Of a stretch of 64,000 nt of DNA, positions 17,391-25,186 are shown piece after piece. Position numbers and translations under genes: made by a program. Position 1 is the first letter of the stretch, and the number at the start of each line of letters is the position of its first letter. Below the pieces are notes generated by a model. It was not told the origin of the DNA, ran no database searches, and was given only the letters and a program-made list of their open reading frames with translations. The DNA comes from an uncultured Flavobacteriaceae bacterium. GTDB taxonomy: Bacteria; Bacteroidota; Bacteroidia; Flavobacteriales; Flavobacteriaceae. Location: assembly GCA_947494715.1 (NCBI GenBank), contig CANLWG010000019.1:1-64000 (forward strand), written 5' to 3'.

Positions 17391-18278
17391 ATGGGAAGAA
17401 AGGGAAGAAAATTTGAGCAGTTAATTGAAGTACTTGAAAAACACGCCTTAAATAAAGAAGGAACTATTACTTCTCCTGGCTATCTTAATGATAAAGTGAC
17501 TCATCAAATCAGAGAAGTAGATATTTTGATTAAAAGTAAAATTGGAAATTCCGGCATATCGATAATTCTTGAATGCAGGGATAGGAAAGGAAGGCAAGAT
17601 TCAACATGGATAGAACAGCTAAATTCCAAATTAAAAGATTTAGAAGCAGATAAAATAATTGCTGTTTCATCATCTGGATTTACCAAGCCTGCACTAGAAA
17701 AAGCTAAACGATACGGGATTGAGACTAGAACTTTTGGTGAAATTGACAAAACTATAGTTGAATCTTGGTGGCAAGTGAACCACATTGACTTTATCTGCAA
17801 ACAGTTTAGAATTGTTCACTTTTATCCATGTCTTGAGGACAAAGATTTTTTCAAAAAACATACTGTTCCAGCAAATCCTGATGAAAAATATGTTTTGGAT
17901 TCAATTGAAAAACGTTCGTTGACAATGACAGAATTGTTCAGGGAGAATTGTGACCAGTTTAAATATTTATGGGGTAGTCTTGTTCCTAATGGTAAAGTAT
18001 CGCGTGATAGAATTAATATCGACTGCAATGTTCCTGAAAGGGAATTACAGTTTGTTTTTAATGGGCAGAGAAGCAAAATACTCAATATTGTATTTGTCGC
18101 AGATATATTTATAGTTGGTGAAAAAATTCCATTGAGCAAGGTGTCTAGTTATACTTCCGCTGATTCAACTCTTTCACATGTGATTGAGTACGACGGATTT
18201 CCAATCAAGAATAAAAATATGTTTCGAATAATAAGAAGTGAAGACGGAAACGCCACAATATCCATAAGTAAAGAATAA
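17391..18278 (+). CDS. Mrr-like restriction endonuclease (PD-(D/E)XK)
   Basis: A 295-residue protein. The first 130 residues have the order expected for an Mrr-type endonuclease: FEQLIEVLEKH helix (Glu9), REVDILI (Asp44), and IILECRDRKG (Glu61-x-Arg63, with Lys66 nearby), then a helix and DKIIAVSSSGFTKPALEKAKRYG, the strand-helix pair of the family. The C-terminal half is beta-rich and unknown. The motif has Arg where many enzymes have Lys. Its start abuts the stop of the DUF4365/TPR gene, suggesting one complex or co-produced set. A restriction or abortive function is inferred. Confidence 0.8.
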   Translation: MGRKGRKFEQLIEVLEKHALNKEGTITSPGYLNDKVTHQIREVDILIKSKIGNSGISIILECRDRKGRQDSTWIEQLNSKLKDLEADKIIAVSSSGFTKPALEKAKRYGIETRTFGEIDKTIVESWWQVNHIDFICKQFRIVHFYPCLEDKDFFKKHTVPANPDEKYVLDSIEKRSLTMTELFRENCDQFKYLWGSLVPNGKVSRDRINIDCNVPERELQFVFNGQRSKILNIVFVADIFIVGEKIPLSKVSSYTSADSTLSHVIEYDGFPIKNKNMFRIIRSEDGNATISISKE

Positions 18279-18313
18279 ATATCTATATTACATTTAATGA
18301 AATAAAATTACAT

Positions 18314-18344
18314 ATACTGTAAATTATTGCTATCTTTACCGTAT
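18314..18344 (+). promoter_or_regulatory. higBA promoter with palindromic operator
   Basis: ATACTGTAAA (18314-18323) and TTTACCGTAT (18335-18344) form an inverted repeat with one mismatch. The right half overlaps TATCTTTA at 18331-18338, close to the Bacteroidota -7 consensus TAnnTTTG. It lies 13 bp before the toxin start codon, the expected place for autorepression by the HigA antitoxin. Confidence 0.65.
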
Positions 18345-18357
18345 AAAAGCGAATAAG

Positions 18358-18654
18358 ATGAACGTAATCTCGTTTAAGATGTTAAGGGATTACTTTACAA
18401 AAGAACCTAATGCAAGAGTGGCTTTACAAGATTGGCACAAAAGGACTAGGAAAGCAGACTGGAACAGTTTTGCAGATGTAAAGAATACTTTTAACTCAGT
18501 AGACAATGTTGGAAATAGTCGATACGTTTTTAACATAAAAGGGAATCACTATCGAATTATAGCGATTGTACGCTTTAAATTCAAGAAAGTTCTGATACGG
18601 TGGGTTGGCAACCATCGAGATTACGATAAGCTAAAGAATATTGATAAGTTATAG
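18358..18654 (+). CDS. higB: HigB-type toxin (RelE superfamily mRNA interferase)
   Basis: A 98-residue protein of the HigB family: basic N-terminal helix, then the alternating strands ending in YVFNIKGNHYRIIAIVRFKFKKVLIRWVGNHRDYDKL, the hallmark of HigB toxins that cut mRNA on the ribosome. It precedes its antitoxin, as is usual in the hig type, with a 4-bp gap. The length is normal and the conserved basic and aromatic residues (Arg, His, Tyr) are present, so it should be active. The module is probably autoregulated through the palindrome at 18314-18344. Confidence 0.88.
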   Translation: MNVISFKMLRDYFTKEPNARVALQDWHKRTRKADWNSFADVKNTFNSVDNVGNSRYVFNIKGNHYRIIAIVRFKFKKVLIRWVGNHRDYDKLKNIDKL

Positions 18655-18658
18655 GATT

Positions 18659-19021
18659 ATGGGAAAATCAATAACACATAAAGAATACGTCAAAGCTAAT
18701 CTTAGACTAGAGGAATTAATTGATATTGTTGATGATAACACTTCAACAGATAATCCTTTGGCCAAGGAATTTATTAAGATTACTGATATTATCGAACAAT
18801 ACGAGGAAATACATTTTCCTATGGGATTACCTACGTTACAAGAAATGATTGAACTCCGTATGTTTGAAATGGGATTGAAACGAAAGGATTTGGCTGCGCT
18901 CTTAAATACCAGTGCATCCAGAATCAGTGATTACTTAAATGGAAAGCGGGAAATCACTTTAAAAGTAGCCAAAGCCTTACATCAAAAATTGAATATCGAT
19001 AGTGATATTATTTTACAATAA
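18659..19021 (+). CDS. higA: HigA-type antitoxin (XRE HTH)
   Basis: A 120-residue protein with an acidic N-terminal half that should wrap the toxin and a C-terminal XRE helix-turn-helix (about residues 62-118: FEMGLKRKDLAALLNTSASRISDYLNGKREITLKVAKAL pattern). I start it at ATG 18659, 4 bp after the toxin stop, rather than at the overlapping TTG 18641. It neutralises the HigB toxin and should repress the operon by binding the upstream palindrome. Confidence 0.88.
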   Translation: MGKSITHKEYVKANLRLEELIDIVDDNTSTDNPLAKEFIKITDIIEQYEEIHFPMGLPTLQEMIELRMFEMGLKRKDLAALLNTSASRISDYLNGKREITLKVAKALHQKLNIDSDIILQ

Positions 19022-19031
19022 CCTTTTAGCT

Positions 19032-19181
19032 ATGGCAGAAAAAAAGGACACCGAATCATATGAAGAGAAGCTTCAAAAGCTTAGAGAAGAAATCGAAAAA
19101 GGCTGGAATAGTGGTAAAAGTAATAGAACTGTCCAAGATATTATTGCTTCAAAAAGACGTTCTCGAAATAAAAAAGAATAG
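19032..19181 (+). pseudogene. ParD-type antitoxin C-terminal remnant (49 codons)
   Basis: A 49-codon frame 10 bp after the antitoxin gene. Its second half (LREEIEKGWNSG...DIIASKR) matches the C-terminal half of the ParD-type protein at 30524-30763 (GAEIEKGWNSP...NIIASK), whereas its first 19 residues lack the ribbon-helix-helix DNA-binding part. No ParE toxin follows. It is thus either a truncated relic or a small toxin-binding peptide. The sequence after it is repeated after the second ParD gene. Confidence 0.65.
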
Positions 19182-19204
19182 GCTATGGAAAACAAAGTAC
19201 TACC

Positions 19205-19295
19205 AAAAGAAAACAAAGGTTTTCACCTATTTTCCACCTCGAACGCCCCTACCCCACTGTTTCTGGGCATTGTAACATACTGCATCGGGAAATAA
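19205..19295 (+). repeat. Diverged direct repeat, copy A
   Basis: Starts with AAAAGAAAACAAAGGTTTTC, containing a GAAAAC/GTTTTC hairpin, and ends with CATTGTAACATACTGCATCG plus GGAAATAA. The same order of blocks occurs at 30772-30876 after the other ParD-type gene. The central 20-35 bp differ. Both copies lie directly downstream of an orphan ParD-like frame. Confidence 0.75.
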
Positions 19296-19735
19296 ATAAT
19301 TTGATTTAATGTTTTCATTTAATTGATTATCAATAAGTTATTGAAAACTATTTCTTTTCCTACCTACTTTTAATAGCCTATTTTCATACATTTCATCTAA
19401 TTTTCACCTCGCAAATTTTTTGTAAGGATTTGGGGGCCTGTTCAAAGTGTAAAAGGCTCTTTATTTAAAATATGCCTAGAATAATCATCCTTCAGGTAAG
19501 GCTTTAATTCCTTTGGCAGGATGTAAAACATTTTTAAGGCAAACAAAGAATATTGACTATCTTTAATAGGATTAAGGTTATTCCAAAAACATAAGTTTAA
19601 AAAGCCAAAATCTACCCAATAAGAAGGAGCAAGCCTTAGGACTATCTTGCCTTCAAGAAATAAAAATTCCTTGCTCTTTATTGCGCTATTTCAAGGGTTA
19701 TTGTAGCAATTTTCTAATTAGTCTAAATTGAGAAT
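19296..19735. other. Gene-poor stretch with a minus-strand open frame
   Basis: No intact gene is seen. On the minus strand 19690-19442 is open for 82 codons with protein-like content (segments such as LAPSYWVDFGFLN and YILPKELKPYLKDD) but has no good start before its internal Met. It may be the tail of a decayed gene; I do not recognise the family. Confidence 0.35.
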
Positions 19736-20296
19736 ATGAGATTGTACATTAAATATATGGTTAGTGAACGCTGCAAAATACTGGTAAGGCAAGAACTCCG
19801 AAAATTAAACCTGGGCTATGCCGCCTTAGATCTTGGAATGGTCAAAATCACAGAGGATATCACCCAAGAAAAACGAATTCTATTTCGGCAAAATCTTCTG
19901 AAATCGGGACTTGAATTGCTTGATGACACCAGAAACATCTTAATTGAGCGGATAAAGACTGCTATCATAGAAATGATTCATCATACCAATGAAATTCCAA
20001 AAACTAATTATTCCGGATATTTAAGCGAAAAACTAGGATACGACTATACGTATTTGTCCAACACATTTTCTGAAGTGAAAGGAACCACCATACAACATTA
20101 TATCATCAGACATAAAATTGAAAAGGTAAAAGAACTGTTATTATATGATGAACTCAATCTCACCGAAATTGCCCATAAGCTTCACTACAGTAGTCCATCC
20201 CATTTGTCAAATCAATTTAAAAAAGTCACTGGTCTCACACCTTCTTTTTTCAAAAAAATGAAGAAAAAAAGACAGCAAAATTTGGAGAACCTGTGA
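19736..20296 (+). CDS. AraC-family transcriptional regulator (short)
   Basis: A 186-residue protein: an N-terminal helical region without a recognisable sensor domain, then an AraC-type double HTH (about residues 80-180) with the LSEKLGYDYTYLSNTF first HTH and the ELNLTEIAHKLHYSSPSHLSNQFKKVTG signature of the second. It ends with a Lys-rich tail. Short AraC regulators of this kind are common in Bacteroidota. It lies upstream of the small-protein/cupin genes on the same strand; its targets are unknown. Soluble. Confidence 0.85.
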   Translation: MRLYIKYMVSERCKILVRQELRKLNLGYAALDLGMVKITEDITQEKRILFRQNLLKSGLELLDDTRNILIERIKTAIIEMIHHTNEIPKTNYSGYLSEKLGYDYTYLSNTFSEVKGTTIQHYIIRHKIEKVKELLLYDELNLTEIAHKLHYSSPSHLSNQFKKVTGLTPSFFKKMKKKRQQNLENL

Positions 20297-20401
20297 TATA
20301 TGTAAGGTTTACCTGTATATGTATAGCAAAATCCCCTTGGTTCTGTCGCATCTTTGTTTTCTATTGTGATTTTAATCAATAATATTCAAAACGCCGAACA
20401 T

Positions 20402-20557
20402 ATGGACTTATTTGAAAAGAACAATTTGGTTTACGGTATCCTAAAAAAAGTAAGAGATACATTTAGACCAATATTTGATAGTGGAAACCCACGAAACGTA
20501 AGGGAGAATGAATTACGGAAAAACTTAAGACCCGATTTGATCAGAATCAAAAAATGA
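20402..20557 (+). CDS. Small basic hypothetical protein (51 aa)
   Basis: A short frame from ATG 20402 (MDLFEKNNLVYG...) with a charged, Arg/Lys-rich C-terminus ending IRIKK. The frame upstream to 20354 looks non-coding. It follows the AraC gene by about 105 bp and is followed by a terminator at 20654-20691. No family recognised. Confidence 0.4.
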   Translation: MDLFEKNNLVYGILKKVRDTFRPIFDSGNPRNVRENELRKNLRPDLIRIKK

Positions 20558-20653
20558 CTTTGGGCAATGGCAAATACATGGCCTGCACCATACAAGGGGA
20601 AAGAGAATTAAATTTTGTTTATTGATAAGTGCTTTTAAATTATTTAGAGGCCC

Positions 20654-20691
20654 AAAAAAGAGCAGGAACTAAAAAATACTGCTCTTTTTTT
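20654..20691 (+). terminator. Intrinsic terminator
   Basis: AAAAAAGAGCAG (20654-20665) pairs with CTGCTCTTTTTT (20679-20690), giving a stem that ends in a T-run. It follows the small gene at 20402-20557 on the plus strand. Confidence 0.8.
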
Positions 20692-20787
20692 ATTCAAATA
20701 CCAATAGTAAATCATAACACCTTCCCGTAACTGCTGCTTTTGTATTTCTTTTTCCTACAAGTTCATAAACTACCAAAAATTAAAACT

Positions 20788-20856
20788 ATGAGAAAATGTG
20801 CTTTCTCGTTTATACTACTAGTAGCAACGTTGCTATTAGCTGTTTCTTTAAAATAA
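20788..20856 (+). CDS. Very small hydrophobic peptide (22 aa)
   Basis: A 22-codon frame reading as a basic start followed by a hydrophobic helix (FSFILLVATLLLAV) and a Lys at the end. It may be a membrane micropeptide or just a signal-peptide remnant. It is 26 bp before the small basic protein gene at 20883. Support is weak. Confidence 0.3.
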   Translation: MRKCAFSFILLVATLLLAVSLK

Positions 20857-20882
20857 TCAAAATCTAATCCAGAATATACAAC

Positions 20883-20999
20883 ATGTCCAAAGAAAAAGAA
20901 GGAAAACAGAAGTCAGGAAAAACTGCGCCCTCAAGTACCCCTAAAGAGAAGAAAGCCGCCAAAAAGGCAAAACGGGATGCCAAAAATAGAGTCGAATAA
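20883..20999 (+). CDS. Small Lys/Ala-rich basic protein (38 aa)
   Basis: A 38-residue Lys-rich protein (MSKEKEGKQKSGK... KEKKAAKKAKRDAK). Small basic proteins of this make-up are frequent in Bacteroidota genomes, and I consider the frame real although the function is unknown; nucleic-acid binding is possible. It precedes the cupin gene by 39 bp on the same strand. Confidence 0.5.
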   Translation: MSKEKEGKQKSGKTAPSSTPKEKKAAKKAKRDAKNRVE

Positions 21000-21038
21000 A
21001 GGATAAAGGAAAACATCCCTAATCTTAGACATTTAACC

Positions 21039-21371
21039 ATGGCAAAAGGTGAATTTGAAGAATCCAAGAAGTTTAACCTGATAGATGCACTAGAGTATAT
21101 TTCTAATACGATAGTGACAAAAAACATAATAGAAGAAAACCACTGTGTCGTACAGGCATTTGTATTCGATTATGGCAAAGTTCAATCTTTTGAAAAATCT
21201 CCTTTTGCACGCTTCATTCACATAATCGAGGGCAAAGCGGAAGTGGTAATCAATGATAACTCCACCTTCTTACAAAAAGGGGATTCCATACTTATACCAG
21301 GTCATTCTGCCAGTTCTATTGAAGCGAATCATAAGTTCAAGATGATCTGCACCACTATAAAAACTGAATAA
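21039..21371 (+). CDS. Cupin-domain protein
   Basis: A 110-residue protein with a single cupin barrel: ARFIHIIEGKAEVVINDNSTFLQKGDSILIPGHS contains the GxxEVxxxG-like first motif followed by the conserved strand-turn PGH of the second. Metal ligands are incomplete (the first motif keeps His and Glu but lacks the second His). It may bind a small ligand or a metal. The gene is upstream of the DUF1611-racemase-dipeptidase operon on the same strand but separated from it by 235 bp. Confidence 0.75.
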   Translation: MAKGEFEESKKFNLIDALEYISNTIVTKNIIEENHCVVQAFVFDYGKVQSFEKSPFARFIHIIEGKAEVVINDNSTFLQKGDSILIPGHSASSIEANHKFKMICTTIKTE

Positions 21372-21416
21372 GCCATCTGTTTTGGTATTAAAACGCACTT
21401 TATAGAAAAAATAAAA

Positions 21417-21597
21417 TGGAGAATAGATTCAAAATAAGAGATGTCATCTGTGCCAAGGTGAGGCCCTAGACGAAACTCTGAATACGATTATACGTATTTC
21501 TGTACCGTTCCAAATAATCTTTCCGCCAATGAACCTGTCCATTTCGACAGTAAGTTAGGACCTTATAAAGGAAGCCTATCGATTATTAAAACTTAAA
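21417..21597 (+). other. Short coding-like remnant before the DUF1611 gene
   Basis: A 17-codon start frame (MENRFKIRD...) ends at a TAG, and in another frame an open tail follows to TAA at 21595-21597 (YDYTYFCTVPNN...KGSLSIIKT). The tail resembles the end of a beta-sandwich protein with a YFC motif, possibly cupredoxin-like, but the identification is weak. It is best seen as a decayed gene. Confidence 0.25.
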
Positions 21598-21606
21598 ACA
21601 AACACT

Positions 21607-22686
21607 ATGAGAGCAAACGCATTGGTTTATTGCGAAAATGAATTTGGGAGTATAGACGGTAAAGTTGCCAATGGACTTATTCGGCAATCGGAGACCTACA
21701 ATATTGTTGGGGTCATTGATAGTTCGAAGGCTGGTCAGGATGCAGGCGAATATCTTGATGGTGTAAAAAATGTCATTCCCATTTTTGAAAGTATAGCACT
21801 TGCCTTAGAGGAATTAAGTACTATCCCGGAATACTTTATCTATGGTATCGCCCCACTCGCTTCCTTTTTAAACGATGAACAAAAGGAAATTATTTTTACC
21901 GCTATGAAGAGTGGGATGAACATCGTTAACGGTCTTCCTGAATTTTTTAACGAGAATACTCAATTTACCCGTATGGCCCGTAATTATGGAGTAACTATAC
22001 AGGATGTTAGAAAACCACCAAAACGTGAAAACCTCCATAATTTTTCGGGACGTATTCAAGAGGTAAAGGTTCCGATAATTACGGTAATGGGAACCGACTG
22101 TGCAGTAGGCAAAAGAACTACCGCATTAGTATTAGTGGAAGCATTACGGAATGAAGGTCTGAATGCCGTCTTTGTAACCACCGGTCAGACAGGCTTGCTC
22201 CAAGGCTCTAAATACGGAGTGGCCATCGATGTTTTAACATCAGGATTCGCCACCGGTGAAGTTGAAAACGCCATCCTAAATGCTTATGAGCAAGAACAAC
22301 CCGATATCATTGTTGTTGAGGGCCAAGGGGCTCTGAGTCATCCTGCATTTACTTCTTCAAGTGCCATTATTCGTGGGGCCATGCCCGATGCCATTATTAT
22401 ACAGCATCCCCCAAAGCGAAAAAGTTATTGTGACTATCCTAAAATTCCATTGTTGGACTTGGTGGACGAGATTGAAATGATAGAGGTATTCTCCAAATCA
22501 AAAGTTATAGCCATCACCATTAACCATGAAAACATGACCAACGTTGAAGTCGATAATGCTATTAAGCAGTATGAATCGAAATATGATTTACCCGTTACAG
22601 ATGTCTTACTGCACGGATGCGATAAACTGGTAAAGGAATTGATCAAAACATTTCCAGAGTTAAAAAGAGAGTCGGTGTTAATTTGA
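21607..22686 (+). CDS. DUF1611 family P-loop protein (DgcN-like)
   Basis: A 359-residue DUF1611 protein: an N-terminal Rossmann-like domain (about residues 1-145, with IVGVIDSSKAGQDAGEYLDG) and a C-terminal P-loop domain with Walker A GTDCAVGKRTTA at about 163-174 and the conserved VEGQGALSHPAF. Characterised members (DgcN) act on D-glutamate together with a second enzyme in marine bacteria; the exact reaction of this protein is inferred only. It overlaps the PLP racemase gene by 4 bp (TTGA), and the VanX-like dipeptidase follows, which points to D-amino-acid or D-amino-acid-peptide metabolism. Confidence 0.85.
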   Translation: MRANALVYCENEFGSIDGKVANGLIRQSETYNIVGVIDSSKAGQDAGEYLDGVKNVIPIFESIALALEELSTIPEYFIYGIAPLASFLNDEQKEIIFTAMKSGMNIVNGLPEFFNENTQFTRMARNYGVTIQDVRKPPKRENLHNFSGRIQEVKVPIITVMGTDCAVGKRTTALVLVEALRNEGLNAVFVTTGQTGLLQGSKYGVAIDVLTSGFATGEVENAILNAYEQEQPDIIVVEGQGALSHPAFTSSSAIIRGAMPDAIIIQHPPKRKSYCDYPKIPLLDLVDEIEMIEVFSKSKVIAITINHENMTNVEVDNAIKQYESKYDLPVTDVLLHGCDKLVKELIKTFPELKRESVLI

Positions 22687-23768
22687 ATCTTCCTAGGATA
22701 GATATAGATTTAGGAAAGATTGCCCATAATACACAACAGTTGAAAACATTATATGGCTCTAAGGGTATCAATATAATAGGGGTTACCAAAGTGATTGGGG
22801 GCAATCCAATAATTGCTGATGTATTGTTCAAAAATGGTATTGAAATTCTTGCAGACTCTAGAATTTCGAATATCATAAAAATGCGTAGAGCAGGTATAAG
22901 GGCACAATACCTGTTACTCCGAACACCTGCTCTCAGCCAAGTGGAAGAAGTGGTTATTCATGCTCACATAAGTCTAAATTCCGAATTAATAGTTCTAAAA
23001 AAACTTTCGGGATACGCCTTAAGAAACCATATTACACATAAGGTTGTTCTTATGGTGGAACTTGGGGACTTACGAGAAGGAATCATGCCATCGGAAATGA
23101 ATGCCATGGTAAAAGAGGTGCTGAACCTGAAAGGCCTGGCCTTGGTAGGTATAGGAACAAATCTCGCATGTTTTGGCGGAATAAGTCCTGATGCAGACAA
23201 AATGAACGAGTTGTCCTCAATAGCAATCCGTTTGGAAGAAAAATTCAAAATCACCCTCGCTATGGTGTCCGGCGGAAACTCTGCAAATTACAAATGGTTT
23301 ACGTCTTCAAAAGATGTGGGCAGAATAAATAGCTTACGATTGGGTGAATCCATTTTTTTAGGCAGAGAAGCACTTTGTAGAAAACCGATACCAGGACTTT
23401 TTACCGATATCTTTACTTTAATGGCTGAGGTTATCGAAGCAAAACGAAAACCATCACAACCCTACGGGGCAGTATATCAAAATGCGAATGGTGATATCCC
23501 TCGGTTTAAGAATAAAGGCTTGATGGATAGGGCCGTTCTCGCAATTGGAATGCAGGACATCATTGTTTCAGGAATTACTCCGAAACAAAAAATAACTGTG
23601 CTGGGCGCTAGCAGTGATCACATGTTGATAGATAATACCGAAACAAGTTTGAAAGTGGGGGACACCGTAGCCTTCGACCTAAATTATAGTGCGCTATTAA
23701 GAACATTTAGCACCCCCTACATTACAAAAAACACAATCAATCAATATGAATGTGCAAGCATACTGTGA
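22683..23768 (+). CDS. Alanine racemase-fold PLP enzyme (amino acid racemase)
   Basis: A 361-residue fold-type III PLP enzyme of the alanine/ornithine racemase group. It starts with RIDIDLGKIAHN, the PLP lysine is Lys36 in GVTKVIGG, and later conserved stretches include MVSGGNSAN and RLGESIFLGRE. The start is TTG at 22683 overlapping the DUF1611 stop (TTGA), directly before the barrel's first strand. It would interconvert L and D forms of an amino acid; the substrate (Ala, Orn, Glu or other) cannot be told. The end overlaps the dipeptidase gene by 23 bp. Confidence 0.85.
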   Translation: MNLPRIDIDLGKIAHNTQQLKTLYGSKGINIIGVTKVIGGNPIIADVLFKNGIEILADSRISNIIKMRRAGIRAQYLLLRTPALSQVEEVVIHAHISLNSELIVLKKLSGYALRNHITHKVVLMVELGDLREGIMPSEMNAMVKEVLNLKGLALVGIGTNLACFGGISPDADKMNELSSIAIRLEEKFKITLAMVSGGNSANYKWFTSSKDVGRINSLRLGESIFLGREALCRKPIPGLFTDIFTLMAEVIEAKRKPSQPYGAVYQNANGDIPRFKNKGLMDRAVLAIGMQDIIVSGITPKQKITVLGASSDHMLIDNTETSLKVGDTVAFDLNYSALLRTFSTPYITKNTINQYECASIL

Positions 23769-24420
23769 AGCGGTCGAGGCAAGAGACCTTCAGCATAAAC
23801 TTTTAGCCCCCTCCATTTGGATTCGAGAAAATCATTCACCACTGGTGAGTTTGATGGACACGGATTTTAATTTGATTTTTGAACCATCAATTTTGGAAGA
23901 TTATCAATACTTAACCCGGGAAGATATTATCGAAAAAATAGGCCGAATCAGCAAGGCGTTGGACAAGCAGGATAAAATCCTGATTATTCGCTCTGCTTGG
24001 AGATCTTTTGAACATCAGCAACTTCTTTGGGAGACTACATTTGCTTCCTTTAAAAAAAAACATCCAGAAAAATCTGATGACGATATTAAACAGACTATTA
24101 GTTATTTCATCGCTCCCCCTACAAAGTCCATGCATATGACCGGCGGAGCAGTAGACGCTTTGATCTATGATAGGATTAAAGATTGTGTGATGGATTTTGG
24201 CACCAACAACGGATTGGAGATTAATCTTTCAAAAAAATGCTATCCCTACTATCCAGATATTAGGCCTGAAGCGAAAAAAAATAGGGCACTGCTAATCGGT
24301 TTATTTGAAGACGAAGATTTTGTATGTGATTTAAAGGAATATTGGCATTTTGATTACGGCGATGTTGTTTGGGCCATTGAAAAAGAAAAGGAATATGCCA
24401 TTTATGGGCCCATAACTTAG
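23746..24420 (+). CDS. VanX-type D-alanyl-D-alanine dipeptidase (M15)
   Basis: A 224-residue M15D peptidase. The metal site is complete: SMHMTGGAVD (His130, Asp137) and EYWHFDYGD (catalytic Glu198, His201). No signal peptide is seen, so it acts in the cytoplasm like VanX/DdpX and would split D-Ala-D-Ala or related D,D-dipeptides. It overlaps the racemase gene by 23 bp, so the three genes from 21607 form one operon. Here the context suggests peptidoglycan-derived dipeptide catabolism rather than glycopeptide resistance, because no VanH/VanA-type genes are near. Confidence 0.88.
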   Translation: MNVQAYCEAVEARDLQHKLLAPSIWIRENHSPLVSLMDTDFNLIFEPSILEDYQYLTREDIIEKIGRISKALDKQDKILIIRSAWRSFEHQQLLWETTFASFKKKHPEKSDDDIKQTISYFIAPPTKSMHMTGGAVDALIYDRIKDCVMDFGTNNGLEINLSKKCYPYYPDIRPEAKKNRALLIGLFEDEDFVCDLKEYWHFDYGDVVWAIEKEKEYAIYGPIT

Positions 24421-24541
24421 ATGTGTGAACCGACTGAATGAAAAGTAAGGGTTTGATTACTATCTGCGAAACCCCTGGATTGATTTTCCTGTTACGATCA
24501 AAAGACGTTTGCTCGATAATAATTACTTCATAATACGAAAC

Positions 24542-24566
24542 AAAAAAGAGGGCTTTCGCCCTCTTT
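24542..24566 (-). terminator. Intrinsic terminator on the minus strand
   Basis: Stem AAAGAGGGC / GCCCTCTTT with a 4-nt loop at 24545-24566; on the minus strand the stem is followed by six T. It lies 14 bp past the stop of the small minus-strand frame at 24581-24790, which supports that frame being transcribed. Confidence 0.7.
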
Positions 24567-24580
24567 AACATTCCTAGTCC

Positions 24581-24790
24581 CTAAGAAAACCGTATTAATT
24601 TTAAGGCAGTATGCCTACGGTTATTTTTCCAGCTTTCATGGCGGGACAATGGCCTGTCAATACCACTATTGCTGTCCTGAAATCCTTTCTTTATCTGCTT
24701 CATAATTCCTTCTCTATTTACTTGCTTGTGATAGGCGTAATACACACCTTTATCTACACATATCTTAAGATGCAAAGATAGTTGAAACAT
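24581..24790 (-). CDS. Small hypothetical protein (69 aa)
   Basis: A 69-residue minus-strand frame with a basic C-terminus (RHESWKNNRRHTALKLIRFS). A terminator in the correct orientation follows it. No family is recognised, and the start could also be the Met at residue 30. It is convergent with the dipeptidase operon. Confidence 0.35.
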   Translation of the reverse strand: MFQLSLHLKICVDKGVYYAYHKQVNREGIMKQIKKGFQDSNSGIDRPLSRHESWKNNRRHTALKLIRFS

Positions 24791-25186
24791 AACACTATTA
24801 GGGTAAGTTTAACACGGTGCTATGATAGATAAAATGGGTGATACGAGCTATTTGGGCACCTAGAATTTTGACTCAGTTCGCCTGCCGATAGCACCCGTCT
24901 AAAGCCAACCAATCCCATATAGCCGTTACCCACTCTTAAAACACCTCGCTAATAGCTTAAAATGCCCTTTAGATTAAGAATAGTCTTTCGCTAGAGGTTA
25001 AATCCCATACTTTCTTTTCCTTTGGAATCACTTTTTTTCATAGCGATAAACTTTAAAATTAACAGAACCTAGACTAATGGGATCTTGTCCCCACCGGACC
25101 ACGTGTGATTTATGTAAGATTCGCTTGAATTAGTATAACACGCTTGGGTATGGGAAACCCTATCTTTATAATTAAACCTAATTACT
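24791..25186. other. Gene-free stretch before the prohibitin-like gene
   Basis: About 400 bp without a gene. Close to the downstream gene is TATCTTTA at 25161-25168, resembling the Bacteroidota -7 element (TAnnTTTG), about 19 bp before the start codon. No hairpin of note is seen. Confidence 0.4.

Noticed and set aside
19060-19275. 71-codon frame overlapping the ParD remnant
   Set aside because: The ParD-like motif EIEKGWNS is in the other frame; this frame is its shadow.
19205-19295. Integron attC site
   Set aside because: The repeat lacks recognisable R'/R'' core pairs (GTTRRRY and RYYYAAC) in the right order, and no integron integrase is seen.
23746-24420. Vancomycin resistance
   Set aside because: A VanX-like dipeptidase alone, with no VanH or VanA ligase genes, does not give resistance; the operon context is amino-acid metabolism.
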